A stretch of DNA of 61,438 bases, from NCBI GenBank assembly GCA_903934015.1, contig CAIZMI010000003.1:1-61438 (forward strand), read 5' to 3'. The notes under the pieces were generated by a model. The model was given only the letters and a program-made list of their open reading frames with translations. It was not told the origin of the DNA and did no database searches. Each line of letters starts with the position of its first letter. Positions within the stretch are counted from its first letter, which is position 1. Source of the stretch: an uncultured bacterium. GTDB taxonomy: Bacteria; Patescibacteriota; Andersenbacteria; UBA10190; CAIZMI01. Of this stretch, positions 47,122-56,376 are shown one piece after another. The translations under genes were made by a program, and so were the position numbers.

Positions 47122-48378
47122 TCAATTATTATTAATTATTGCGCGTGCCAATATTTTTTGTTTTGCTACTAAACCAAGTGCTGGTTTTACATTTTGCTCA
47201 AATCTTTGTCTTACAACATCATCAGGAATACCTCTTTTAGTCGTGTCGCGTACCAATTTGCGTCCTAAAATAGTCGCTTCTGACGCATCCATATACCACT
47301 TAAATGGTGTGTTAATTTGCGAGAGTAAATTAAGCGCATAAACCCCGGTAATAATAATTCTTCGCTTTACCCTAACTGGTTCTTGACCAACGCGACGACT
47401 CGTTTTCATGTCATAAACAGGCGCCATAATCTCCTCACCTTCTTGTGCTTTCAGGAGAGCCTCTAAATCAGATAAAATCCTAGCCTGATCTAACGCTTTT
47501 GGCACACTAAAATTCACTTCCCCATCTTCTCTTTGTTGTAATTCTGCACCACGATAATAGCAATCGAGACTTAAATGGGTGGTTGCGTCTTCTGCAAAAT
47601 TTAACTGATCAACCATTTTATCCTTTCCTGAACCGGTTGGGCCGGCAATTATAATAAAACAACGCTGAGTGGGATTGTTCAACTCCCATGCGATAATTTC
47701 ATTTGATAATTCCGCAACCGCATTGTCTATGGATTGATAGTGTTCGGTTGGTTTACCCCCTATTCGTTCTGGATTTAATCCAACAAATTCGTTTTGTGAA
47801 TATATTCCTATTCCTCTTTGCATATTATTTGAGTCGCTACTCTTAGCACAAAGAGTAATGTGTGGTGGTGGGGCTTCGAGATTTGTACCAAGAAGAGTGT
47901 TTAGTTTTTTATAAAACTGATTCATTCCAGGTAAAATAACCATTTGTATACAAGACACTCTTTCCTCTCCAACTGTCGTCTCCGATCCTTCTGGATCTGC
48001 GACATTTTCATATTTTTTTGAAACAAAATATCGGTCTTGATCAAAAACAAAATGCCAGTCAGTGCTATCAACAAGAAAGCGAATTTCGGAAAACATTTTT
48101 TGTCTTTCCTTGTTTGATAAGCTTTCCAGTGTTTTCCTTATTTCTCCCCCATTTTTCAGCCCCAAAACAGTGATATGGAATTCGTTTTTTAACTCAAGTT
48201 CATTTGCTTTAGAAAAATCATTAATGAAATCTAAATCAACCGCATCATTATCAATTTTAAGGATTAAACTAAAAGCATTTTCATCAAAAAGTATTTGTTC
48301 CGGAATCTTATAATCTTCTTGGTCAGTTGAATCTGATTCCTGTTGAAGATAATTGTTCGGCGAATATTCAGTGGTCAT
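47122..48378 (-). CDS. 2H phosphoesterase-like domain fused to uridine-kinase-like P-loop kinase
   Basis: Two HxT motifs (FHITVLG, PHITLCA); GPTGSGKDK, LSLDCYYRGAE, VNFSVPKALDQARILSDLEALL, APVYDMKTSRRVGQEPVRVKRRIIITGVYAL. Confidence 0.75.
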   Translation of the reverse strand: MTTEYSPNNYLQQESDSTDQEDYKIPEQILFDENAFSLILKIDNDAVDLDFINDFSKANELELKNEFHITVLGLKNGGEIRKTLESLSNKERQKMFSEIRFLVDSTDWHFVFDQDRYFVSKKYENVADPEGSETTVGEERVSCIQMVILPGMNQFYKKLNTLLGTNLEAPPPHITLCAKSSDSNNMQRGIGIYSQNEFVGLNPERIGGKPTEHYQSIDNAVAELSNEIIAWELNNPTQRCFIIIAGPTGSGKDKMVDQLNFAEDATTHLSLDCYYRGAELQQREDGEVNFSVPKALDQARILSDLEALLKAQEGEEIMAPVYDMKTSRRVGQEPVRVKRRIIITGVYALNLLSQINTPFKWYMDASEATILGRKLVRDTTKRGIPDDVVRQRFEQNVKPALGLVAKQKILARAIINNN

Positions 48379-48465
48379 GTGTAATAGTTTATTCTGCCTA
48401 TCAGCAGTCGGCAACAATATAAATACTGGGAGTACAAATTTTCATAAAATAATTAGAGTGATGAT

Positions 48466-48768
48466 CCCACCAAGAATCGGCCTCAAAATATGCAATTTAA
48501 ATTGCATATTTCTGGCCACCGAAAAGCGGTTTCGCATCGGCGAAACAACGCTTTTCGTTCGATTCTTGATACGAGCCAATAAATTGGCTCGCTGTGGGTG
48601 CTATTTAAATATATCAAACCCGTAAAGCGAAGTTTGGTTGCTCCGAGACTCCGCGTCATTGGACGCGCAAGTCTCGGAGTTCTTCGATTCTTGTGCAAAA
48701 CGACTCAACATCCCGTTGAGTCGTTTTGTGTACATTATGTAGTTTCGCAAAGCGAAACAAATCTCGAG
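48466..48768. repeat. Dense array of unrelated palindromes/hairpins beside tRNA-Lys
   Basis: AAATATGCAATTTAAATTGCATATTT; CGAAAAGCG..CGCTTTTCG; CGAGCCAATaaATTGGCTCG; CTCCGAGACT..AGTCTCGGAG; CAAAACGACTCAAC..GTTGAGTCGTTTTG; GTTTCGCaaaGCGAAAC. Confidence 0.85.
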
Positions 48769-48841
48769 TGCGCCCACCAAGAATCGAACTTGGAACCGTT
48801 GGCTTAAAAGGCCACTGCTCTACCAATTGAGCTATAGGCGC
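48769..48841 (-). tRNA. tRNA-Lys(TTT)
   Basis: GCGCCTATAGCTCAATTGGTAGAGCAGTGGCCTTTTAAGCCAACGGTTCCAAGTTCGATTCTTGGTGGGCGCA: full cloverleaf, anticodon loop CTTTTAA; one G-A mismatch at top of anticodon stem. Confidence 0.92.
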
Positions 48842-48863
48842 ATGCTTGGTAATTATTATACTA

Positions 48864-49028
48864 CTTGGAATCGCCCGCTATGTCAGCGGGCGCCCGCCGC
48901 GCTGGCGGGCGAACTTGGAACCCCAGAAGTAGAATTGCTGAAGCAATACACTTCTGGGCAGGCGTTGGCTTAAAAGGTTTGCCCGCTGTGTTAGCGGGCC
49001 ACTGCTCTACCAATTGAGCTATAGGCGC
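48864..49028 (-). pseudogene. Disrupted tRNA-Lys copy with three palindromic insertions
   Basis: Segments identical to the intact tRNA (48999-49028, 48964-48977, 48912-48922, 48869-48873) separated by inserts 48978-48998, 48923-48963, 48874-48911; 3' acceptor half missing. Confidence 0.85.
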
Positions 49029-49106
49029 GAACCTATTGAGATACTACAAAATATTTGTAAATCTCACTCCGTATTTAACACCAGATTATCGAAATTGGCA
49101 ATAAAA

Positions 49107-50129
49107 CTACCGATATCTTCCAACTATTGGTCCTGTTCGCGTACTTTTAGGCAGTGAATCAGGAAGTGTTTCAAGTAGTATTTTTTCTACGTCATCAAGT
49201 TGCAGGCTGGTCGGCGGAACACTATCGGATGCCGCTGCGCCACCATTTTGCAAGGTATTGGCAGCAGTATCGTAATACCACTCTTTAACAGCGTCGAGAC
49301 GACCGGTTTTTTCCAATTCCTGCTCAGTTGCTTCTAGTTCAATCCCCTTTTTAAGTGCTTCATCTTCACGAATTCGACGAATTGTAGCCCGAAAATCAAC
49401 GCGTGGCTTACGATCCTTGGTAATAACATTGATGTGGCCTGTCGAACGACGAACAACAACAATATCTGCTCTCACATCCTCAACAGCTCGCAAAAAACCT
49501 GCCATTGTAACGGAATCAGTTTCAATCATCACAACGTTTAAATCCTCACTGCCGGCACACATTTTCTTCACTGTCGCTTTCCCGGTTTTTTTCAATTCTT
49601 CGAATTCCATTGGCATCAAAACAGTACGCGTGTATTGCTCAAAATAATGTGCCTGAAACAATCGCTTAACGATATCAATTACGTAATCTGGGTGACCTGG
49701 ATAAGCTTTTACGAGATTCAATATCAAGGCAGGCAAACCAAACATACGATCGATAACATCTTTTGAAACAATTCCTCGACCCTCTAGGTCATCACGCTTG
49801 ACAAATGTTAGGAGTTTCTTCAGTGCTGGCATCTCGTCAATCTTCAAATATTTTGCAACAAGCGTAGAAGCGCAATCTGTTTTAACCGCGTCATGATTAT
49901 CATGGTGATGATGATCAAACTTCCCTTCACCCATATCAACTAGCAAAAAACCTTCTTTTTCCATCTCATCCGCCGTTTTCCCTTCCGGTTCCCTATCCCA
50001 TAATTCTATTTTTGCATCTTTTATGCCCGGAAAAAATTCTTCGCCAAATTCCTGCAACAAAAAAACCGCGCAAATATTGTCGGTGTGTAATCTTCGATAA
50101 ATGGCGATTGTGTGTATTGGTGTTGGCAT
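49107..50129 (-). CDS. DHH/MYG1-like phosphoesterase family protein
   Basis: IYRRLHTDNICAVFLLQEF, LLVDMGEGKFDHHHHDNHDAVKTDCASTLVAKYL; C-terminal TLQNGGAAASDSVPPTSL. Confidence 0.6.
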   Translation of the reverse strand: MPTPIHTIAIYRRLHTDNICAVFLLQEFGEEFFPGIKDAKIELWDREPEGKTADEMEKEGFLLVDMGEGKFDHHHHDNHDAVKTDCASTLVAKYLKIDEMPALKKLLTFVKRDDLEGRGIVSKDVIDRMFGLPALILNLVKAYPGHPDYVIDIVKRLFQAHYFEQYTRTVLMPMEFEELKKTGKATVKKMCAGSEDLNVVMIETDSVTMAGFLRAVEDVRADIVVVRRSTGHINVITKDRKPRVDFRATIRRIREDEALKKGIELEATEQELEKTGRLDAVKEWYYDTAANTLQNGGAAASDSVPPTSLQLDDVEKILLETLPDSLPKSTRTGPIVGRYR

Positions 50130-50190
50130 GGACTAATAATAAGCTTCAATTGGAAATAATAGAAATCGATCACAATAAAAATTGTGGTCG

Positions 50191-50296
50191 TTGCGAGCCA
50201 TCGACAATTCGTGAGAATTGGCGAGGCGCGGCAACCCCCTCAGTATTCAGATACTGGAGATTGCTTCGCCTCCGCCCACTGGCGGATGGCTCGCAA
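50191..50296. repeat. REP-like palindrome TTGCGAGCCATC...GATGGCTCGCAA
   Basis: 12-bp terminal inverted repeats read directly; intergenic. Confidence 0.8.
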
Positions 50297-50317
50297 TGAC
50301 GTACTTTTTTCGCAAAA

Positions 50318-50370
50318 AAAATCGCCCGAGAAGTGATCGAGTGGAACATCCACTGACACTTCTCGGGCTA
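50318..50370 (-). terminator. Terminator after GC-rich gene
   Basis: Minus strand GCCCGAGAAGTG...CACTTCTCGGGCGATTTTTTTT. Confidence 0.8.
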
Positions 50371-50399
50371 GGTTAAAGAACGGGGTAAAGCGCTGCGGC

Positions 50400-51413
50400 C
50401 TAGCGCTGGCTTTCGGGGAGCCAGTGCTTGTAATTCTGCTGGATGAGATCCAGCAGTTCCGATTCGCGGATCCGCGTCGGAGCCACGGCCCGACTCGCCG
50501 AGCCGTTGTGGATCTGCGGACTCGACGGTCGCTGGTCCAGGAACCACAAATTCGGTTCTCGAGCCACCAAAGCTCCCTGGAGCTTTTCGAAGCTTTGCGG
50601 CCCGTTGCACTGGATCGTCACGTTTCCCTTGCGATTACGGATCACAAGGACTCCAACGCGACGATTCTGTTTCCAGTAGGCACGCGCAACTTCGACATCG
50701 TCCGTGACGATCAGGTGACACGCCATCGTCTTGCCAGACTCGACGACGCCAACGAAGAATATTCGATTTGGCCGAATTTTTCCTGCCTTCTCGAACACCG
50801 CCTGCCGGTGTCTTTTGACTTTCTTGAACTGGTCGTCGAGAACATCGATGAGCTCTTCATCACTGACACCCGCCAGCTCGAGCATCCGCTCGAAGCTAGT
50901 CATGGAAAACGGGTTTTCCATGGCCTCGACTTGATTCAGCGCCTTGGCGCAGGCGTCGAAATACGTTTCGACACACTGCATGAGCAAGGTGACGACCCAG
51001 ATTCGATACTCGCGCGGCGGCAGATTCCGCGGGACCTCGTACAACCCACGGATGAGATCAACGATACTGCGGTTACCATCTTTCAGGCAACCGGTTCGAT
51101 TGTTCACTTCCAGCAGGTGAACAAGGAGTTCGATGCCGGGCAGGTTTTCATTTGTGAGACCTGCGTCCCGGGCCACGCGCTCCGTCGCGCTACCGAGATC
51201 CTCGATGCGGTTGTACGGTGACCGAACGTCGACGTCAATAGCGTCCTTCGGGACGCCATCCTCGTCTTCGAAGCAGATCCGATAGTCATCGGACGAAACT
51301 TCCGGGCCGAACTTGACGTAGATTGCGCACCACAGGGCGCACAACTTGTCCCACGTCAAGGTTTTCGGAACTAGAAACGAAACAACTGTGCTAACGGCGG
51401 TGGCTGCGGACAT
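50400..51413 (-). CDS. GC-rich divergent paralog of the neighbouring DHH-like protein, DHH motif missing
   Basis: RBS-like GAGGA before ATG; C-terminus QIHNGSASRAVAPTRIRESELLDLIQ parallels neighbour; base composition far above flanks. Confidence 0.6.
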   Translation of the reverse strand: MSAATAVSTVVSFLVPKTLTWDKLCALWCAIYVKFGPEVSSDDYRICFEDEDGVPKDAIDVDVRSPYNRIEDLGSATERVARDAGLTNENLPGIELLVHLLEVNNRTGCLKDGNRSIVDLIRGLYEVPRNLPPREYRIWVVTLLMQCVETYFDACAKALNQVEAMENPFSMTSFERMLELAGVSDEELIDVLDDQFKKVKRHRQAVFEKAGKIRPNRIFFVGVVESGKTMACHLIVTDDVEVARAYWKQNRRVGVLVIRNRKGNVTIQCNGPQSFEKLQGALVAREPNLWFLDQRPSSPQIHNGSASRAVAPTRIRESELLDLIQQNYKHWLPESQR

Positions 51414-51615
51414 GGTAAAATCCTCATTTCTACCCCCTTAAAAGGGGGTTTCTGTTGGTAAGGAACAAAAGCGAGACAAAAACGTCGCGCTCTTTCCGGG
51501 TAATCCTGCCAGTGTGGTAGAATCGCCTGGAAAGGGCTTTGGGCTTCCCACTTCGCCTATTGGCTACGCGGGACAAGCTATAAAATGGCTACAAAAAGAT
51601 CAAAATCAAGAGATA

Positions 51616-51644
51616 AGTATACTCCCGTTGACGGATTTTGTCAA
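51616..51644 (-). promoter_or_regulatory. Sigma70-like promoter for the GC-rich gene
   Basis: Minus strand TTGACA-N17-TATACT. Confidence 0.75.
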
Positions 51645-51745
51645 TGGTGCCGGTTTGTGGGATAATTAACACATATAAGGGTGTTTGTGACGCCGCGAGG
51701 GCGATTCATGAATCGCCCCTACACGACCAATATTAATAAACCAAC

Positions 51746-52393
51746 ATGCAACAAAAAACTAAGCGCTTCGCTTTATTCACCACTATCTTGTCGGCAATTA
51801 TTGTCGCGGTTTTTTGTCTGGCTTACCTTACTGCCAACGCGTCTAATCGCTATAATTTTTCCGGACAAGGAATCGTGAGTGAAAATAATTTAAACGAAAA
51901 ATATATTCGTATCTCGTTTAAACAAATTTCCAAGCAAGCTGTAAGTTTGGCCGGCACGGAACCGGTTACAATCCGTGTGAATCAGGCGAAGGTATATATG
52001 CCAAATGCTGCGGGTGTATTATTAAAGTTCAATCAAGACAAAATTGGGGTCGGCACACTGGTTACAGTTTACGGTGCCGTTAAGTCGGACAACACTTTTT
52101 CCGCCAGCAAAGTGACAATTGTCCCGCGTAAATTTAAAATTCGTGGCAAATTAATTGCCATGCGAAAAGACTCCCATGTTTTTACCGTTGATGTTTCCGC
52201 AAGCACCTATCAACCGACAAAATATGCTGGCAAATCTCTCGAAATTTTATATACGGATAAAACGACAGTGACCCAATCGGGTGGAAAAAAAGATATCGCA
52301 AAAGTTGAGCCTTTGAATCAGCGTGTGATTATTAATGGAAATATTGTGGGAGACGATGTGTTTGAGGCAGTTCAACTCAATGATCCACTGTGA
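51746..52393 (+). CDS. Hypothetical exported protein (DUF5666-like beta-barrel repeats)
   Basis: Signal peptide then FSGQGIVSENNLNEKYIRISFKQIS...VTVYGAVKSDNTFSASKVTIVPRKFKIRGKLIAM. Confidence 0.55.
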   Translation: MQQKTKRFALFTTILSAIIVAVFCLAYLTANASNRYNFSGQGIVSENNLNEKYIRISFKQISKQAVSLAGTEPVTIRVNQAKVYMPNAAGVLLKFNQDKIGVGTLVTVYGAVKSDNTFSASKVTIVPRKFKIRGKLIAMRKDSHVFTVDVSASTYQPTKYAGKSLEILYTDKTTVTQSGGKKDIAKVEPLNQRVIINGNIVGDDVFEAVQLNDPL

Positions 52394-52409
52394 TAAAAAA
52401 TATTGTCCT

Positions 52410-52545
52410 AAAAATTTTCAATTATCAATTTTGCAATTTTCAAATAATTTTCAATGTTTAATGTTCAATAACGACGTCGCTTTTGAAAATTAAGAATTGA
52501 TAATTATTTGAAAATTGGTTATTGGAAATTGAAAATTAATGGCTA
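52410..52545. repeat. Long AT-rich imperfect inverted repeat, copy B
   Basis: CAATTTTCAAATAATTTTCAAT...ACGACGTCG...GATAATTATTTGAAAATTGG; same layout as copy A at 41925-42065. Confidence 0.75.
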
Positions 52546-52593
52546 AAAAATACAACTGATTTCTGTTTATGTAGGAACAATGTTTATAAAATT

Positions 52594-53712
52594 TTACCCA
52601 AAGAAGCCTTTTTTCTTCCCTGCTTCCTCAAACTCTCTAAGCAACTCTTCTTGTCTCTTGGAGACTTTTTTGGGCACATCTACAAGGACTTTCAGTATTT
52701 GATCACCACGACGATCTGTCGCCCCGTGCTTGATTCCTTTTTCAATGATTCTGAATTCCGCTCCGGGTTGAGTTCCTTTTGGAATTTCAAATTCAGTCTC
52801 TCCATCAACAGTATTAACATTAGTTATTCCACCCAAGACAGCGGTAACAAACGGAACGTGTGTTTCAGTATGAATATTGAAACCTTGTCGCGCGAATTGC
52901 TTATCTTCTTTTACTGATACGGCAATATATAAATCACCAACTGAACCACCAAATTTAGGCGCGTCACCTTCACCGGCAATCCTAATTCTTGTGCCATTTT
53001 CTATTCCGGCGGGAATTTTAATTACTAAAGTTTCCAGTTGACGAGTACGTCCTTCGCCATGACATTCTTTACATTTCGCTTCCGCTTTCTTTCCCTCACC
53101 GTGACAATCCGAACATTCCGCTTCCTGCACCATGGTGCCGAGAATCGTTCGTACTTGTTGGCGCACAACACCGGAACCCTTACATGTGCCGCAGGTAACA
53201 ATTTTTGTACCTGGTTCCGCGAGATTTCCTTTACAACGCGTACAAGTGCGATTGCGATTTAGAGAGACTTCCCTTTTTGCACCAAAAACCATTTCTTTAA
53301 AACTGATTAACATGTCAATTTGTAAATCCGAACCGCGATTTCGTTCACGGGCGCTTGTTCGACTACGTCCACCCCCACCGCCACCAAAAAACTGTGAGAA
53401 GATATCACCAAAACCACCCAGGTCTTCAAAGTTTACGTCAAATCCTTGATTACCAAATGGATTACCGCCAAAACCACCAGCACCGCCACCATTTCGCCCC
53501 GCATCCTCGAATGTTTGTCCATATTGGTCATATTGTTGCTTCTTTTCCCTGTTACCTAAAACCTGGTAAGCCTCGTTTACTTCCTTAAATTTCTCCTGAT
53601 CACCACCTTTATCGGGGTGGTGTTGATGAGCAGCCTTACGATAGGCCTTTTTAATATCTTCCTCGGATGCTCCTTTTTGAACTCCGAGAACTGAGTAGTA
53701 GTCTTTGGGCAT
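52594..53712 (-). CDS. dnaJ: Chaperone DnaJ
   Basis: J domain [22 protein letters not shown]; four CxxCxGxG-type repeats. Confidence 0.97.
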   Translation of the reverse strand: MPKDYYSVLGVQKGASEEDIKKAYRKAAHQHHPDKGGDQEKFKEVNEAYQVLGNREKKQQYDQYGQTFEDAGRNGGGAGGFGGNPFGNQGFDVNFEDLGGFGDIFSQFFGGGGGGRSRTSARERNRGSDLQIDMLISFKEMVFGAKREVSLNRNRTCTRCKGNLAEPGTKIVTCGTCKGSGVVRQQVRTILGTMVQEAECSDCHGEGKKAEAKCKECHGEGRTRQLETLVIKIPAGIENGTRIRIAGEGDAPKFGGSVGDLYIAVSVKEDKQFARQGFNIHTETHVPFVTAVLGGITNVNTVDGETEFEIPKGTQPGAEFRIIEKGIKHGATDRRGDQILKVLVDVPKKVSKRQEELLREFEEAGKKKGFFG

Positions 53713-53717
53713 TTTTA

Positions 53718-53806
53718 TAGTATTGAGTATTTAGTATGTTGTATGCGGTATGAAGTATCGAACGAAAATCGCATACAACATACCGCATACTTAATACAAC
53801 ATACTA
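53718..53806. repeat. Inverted repeat of GTATGTTGTATGCGGTATG type between dnaJ and dnaK
   Basis: TAGTATGTTGTATGCGGTATG...GCATACAACATACCGCATAC...ATACAACATACTA. Confidence 0.75.
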
Positions 53807-53807
53807 A

Positions 53808-55724
53808 TTATTTCTTCTCCGCTTCTCCTTCTACTGTTTTTCCTTCACCGGGTTTTTCAGCTGTACCATCTTGCGTTTTTGTCGCATCTTCCGGTTTTGG
53901 AGCTTGTTGTTGCTGTTGATACATTGCCGCGCCGGCTTTTTGCACTGTTTGATCTAATTCATCGCAGGCTTTCTTTAGAGCCGTAAAATCAATTTTATCC
54001 ATTTCCACTTGTGCTGTCTTTTTTACAGCCTCAAGTTTTTCTGTAATTTCCTTTTTGACATCTTCGGTTAATTTTTCACCGGTATCCTTAAGGAATTTTT
54101 CAGTCGAATAGATCATTGTTTCAGCCTTATTTTTTTCTTCGACTTTATCCTTGCGGGCTTTATCTTCAGTGGCGTGCGCCTCGGCTTCTTTCTGCATCCG
54201 TTCCACTTCCGATTTGGAAACGCCGGATGAACCCTGAATCGTAATTTTTTGTTCACGGTTCGTGGCTTTATCTTTTGCCGATACTGTTAAAATACCGTTT
54301 GCATCAATATCAAAAGTTACTTCAATTTGTGGAATACCGCGTGGTGCCGGTGGAATTCCATCCAATATAAAACGCCCAAGTGATTTATTATCCACAGCCA
54401 TTTCACGTTCACCTTGTAGAACATGAATTTCTACTTGTGGTTGACTGTCGGCCGCTGTTGAGAACACTTGGTTCTTCTTCGTTGGAACAGTCGTGTTTTT
54501 AGTAATCAATGGTGTACGAATACCACCCATTGTTTCGATTCCAAGCGTTAATGGTGTGACGTCGAGCAATAAAACGTCTTTTACGTCGCCTTGTAAAATT
54601 CCACCTTGAATGGCTGCGCCGATCGCTACCACTTCATCCGGATTCACATCTTTGTGGGCTTTTTTGCCAAAGAATTTTTCAACCAATTCTACCACGCGTG
54701 GCATTCTGGTCATTCCTCCCACTAAAACCACCTCATCAATATCGGAAGCGGTAAATTTAGCTTCAGAAATTGCCTTACCCATAATTTCAATCGATTTATC
54801 GATGTAATCTCCGACCAGTTCTTCCATTTTGGCGCGGGTCAATTTCAACAATAAATGCTTTGGGCCGGACGCATCGGTAGTGATAAACGGTTGATTAATT
54901 TCCGTCTCCATTGTCGTAGAAAGCTCAATTTTGGCCTTTTCCGCGGCTTCCTTGAGACGTTGCAGTGCGACTTGGTCCTTTGTTAAATCAATCCCATATT
55001 GTTTTAGAAATTCATCGGCAATCCAATCGATAATTTTTTGATCAAAATCATCACCACCCAAATGTGTGTCGCCATGGGTCGACTTAACCTCAATCGTTTC
55101 CGCTGAAACTTCCAATACAGAAACATCGAATGTTCCGCCACCCAAATCATAGACGACAATTTGTTCTTCTTTCTTTTTATCAAGACCATAAGCCAGCGCG
55201 GCAGCTGTGGGTTCATTAATAATGCGTTGCACTTTAAAACCTGCCACGGTTCCCGCGTCTATTGTCGCTTTGCGTTGCGAGTCGTCGAAATAAGCCGGTA
55301 CGGTAATCACGGCATCCGTAATTTTTTCGCCCAATCTTTCTTCCGCATCAACTTTTAGTTTTTGCAATACCATCGCGGAAATTTCCAACGGTTTATACCA
55401 TTTGTCGCCCATTTTGACTTCGGCGTAACCATCCGCACCTTCTTTTACCTCATAAGGCAAAAGTTCTTTGTCTTTTTGCACTTCGGGATCGCTGAATTTA
55501 CGCCCCATCAAACGCTTTATAGAATAAAGCGTATTTTCGGCATTGGTAACAGCTTGACGTTTGGCGGTAACTCCAACCAAGCGTTCGTTGTTGCGTGACA
55601 TTGCCACAACTGATGGTGTGGTTCGCGCGCCCTCATGATTTTCCAAAACTCGTGGCTTACCGCCTTCGATTACTGACATGCATGAATTGGTTGTTCCTAA
55701 ATCGATTCCTAATATTTTTGACAT
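53808..55724 (-). CDS. dnaK: Chaperone DnaK
   Basis: [57 protein letters not shown]. Confidence 0.98.
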   Translation of the reverse strand: MSKILGIDLGTTNSCMSVIEGGKPRVLENHEGARTTPSVVAMSRNNERLVGVTAKRQAVTNAENTLYSIKRLMGRKFSDPEVQKDKELLPYEVKEGADGYAEVKMGDKWYKPLEISAMVLQKLKVDAEERLGEKITDAVITVPAYFDDSQRKATIDAGTVAGFKVQRIINEPTAAALAYGLDKKKEEQIVVYDLGGGTFDVSVLEVSAETIEVKSTHGDTHLGGDDFDQKIIDWIADEFLKQYGIDLTKDQVALQRLKEAAEKAKIELSTTMETEINQPFITTDASGPKHLLLKLTRAKMEELVGDYIDKSIEIMGKAISEAKFTASDIDEVVLVGGMTRMPRVVELVEKFFGKKAHKDVNPDEVVAIGAAIQGGILQGDVKDVLLLDVTPLTLGIETMGGIRTPLITKNTTVPTKKNQVFSTAADSQPQVEIHVLQGEREMAVDNKSLGRFILDGIPPAPRGIPQIEVTFDIDANGILTVSAKDKATNREQKITIQGSSGVSKSEVERMQKEAEAHATEDKARKDKVEEKNKAETMIYSTEKFLKDTGEKLTEDVKKEITEKLEAVKKTAQVEMDKIDFTALKKACDELDQTVQKAGAAMYQQQQQAPKPEDATKTQDGTAEKPGEGKTVEGEAEKK

Positions 55725-55761
55725 ATTTTTTTGATTAATAATTTAATAAATAATTAACATC

Positions 55762-56376
55762 TTAAATTCCGCCTTGATCAGGGTCCGACCCTGGACAGGC
55801 TTGCTCCAGGGTCGGACCCTGGTTGGCAACGTCGGCCGGTGGAGATTCTGCTGTTGGCACATCACTCGGATTATCCGACACTTTCACCTTCGCCGGTCGC
55901 AGAACCTTGTTTCCCAGCTGATACCCCTTACTCACTACCGCGATAACCGTTCCGGGCGGTTTCGTTTTGTCGATAACATGCTCTACAGCTTCGTAAAATT
56001 TTGGATCAAAGGGTACGGCTATCGCATCAATCGGCTCTACTCCTTGAGTTTGCAACGCATTAAGGAATGCTTTTTGAATGTTCGTCATCCCAATCACCCA
56101 CTCATTCTTGCTTATCTCCTCCGGAATAGCGGAAAATGCGGCGTCAAAGTAATCCAGAACTTGCAACATTGATCTTAAGGCCTCTTCCGTCCCGTTCATT
56201 CGCGCCTTAATATTCTCTTCCCCCATTCTTCGGTGCAGATTTTCATAATCCGCCATTGCCCGCTTCCATCCCGCTAAATTTGTTTCTGCTTCTTCTTTTA
56301 ATATCATCTCTTCTTCGTTAGGAGTTATGTGACTGTGAATTTTTTGCGCTTTATCGCCCCTCCTGAGAATATTCAT
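55762..56376 (-). CDS. grpE: Nucleotide exchange factor GrpE
   Basis: GWKRAMADYENLHRRMGEENIKARMNGTEEALRSMLQVLDYFDAAF; VISKGYQLG-like VVSKGYQLGNKVLRPAKVKV. Confidence 0.93.
   Translation of the reverse strand: MNILRRGDKAQKIHSHITPNEEEMILKEEAETNLAGWKRAMADYENLHRRMGEENIKARMNGTEEALRSMLQVLDYFDAAFSAIPEEISKNEWVIGMTNIQKAFLNALQTQGVEPIDAIAVPFDPKFYEAVEHVIDKTKPPGTVIAVVSKGYQLGNKVLRPAKVKVSDNPSDVPTAESPPADVANQGPTLEQACPGSDPDQGGI
55779..55821. repeat. Palindromic element inside the 3' end of grpE
   Basis: Perfect 17-bp inverted repeat CAGGGTCCGACCCTGGA / TCCAGGGTCGGACCCTG. Confidence 0.9.

Noticed and set aside
48353-48807. ORFs 48353..48625, 48483..48698 and 48598..48807
   Set aside because: They run through palindromes and the tRNA; translations mirror inverted repeats and show no protein character.
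48466-49028. CRISPR array
   Set aside because: Repeats are palindromes of different sequence with no regular spacer unit; no cas genes in the window.
50424-51221. 265-aa plus-strand ORF antisense to the GC-rich gene
   Set aside because: Long antisense frames are expected in high-GC coding DNA; the minus ORF is longer and has promoter, RBS, terminator and similarity to its neighbour.
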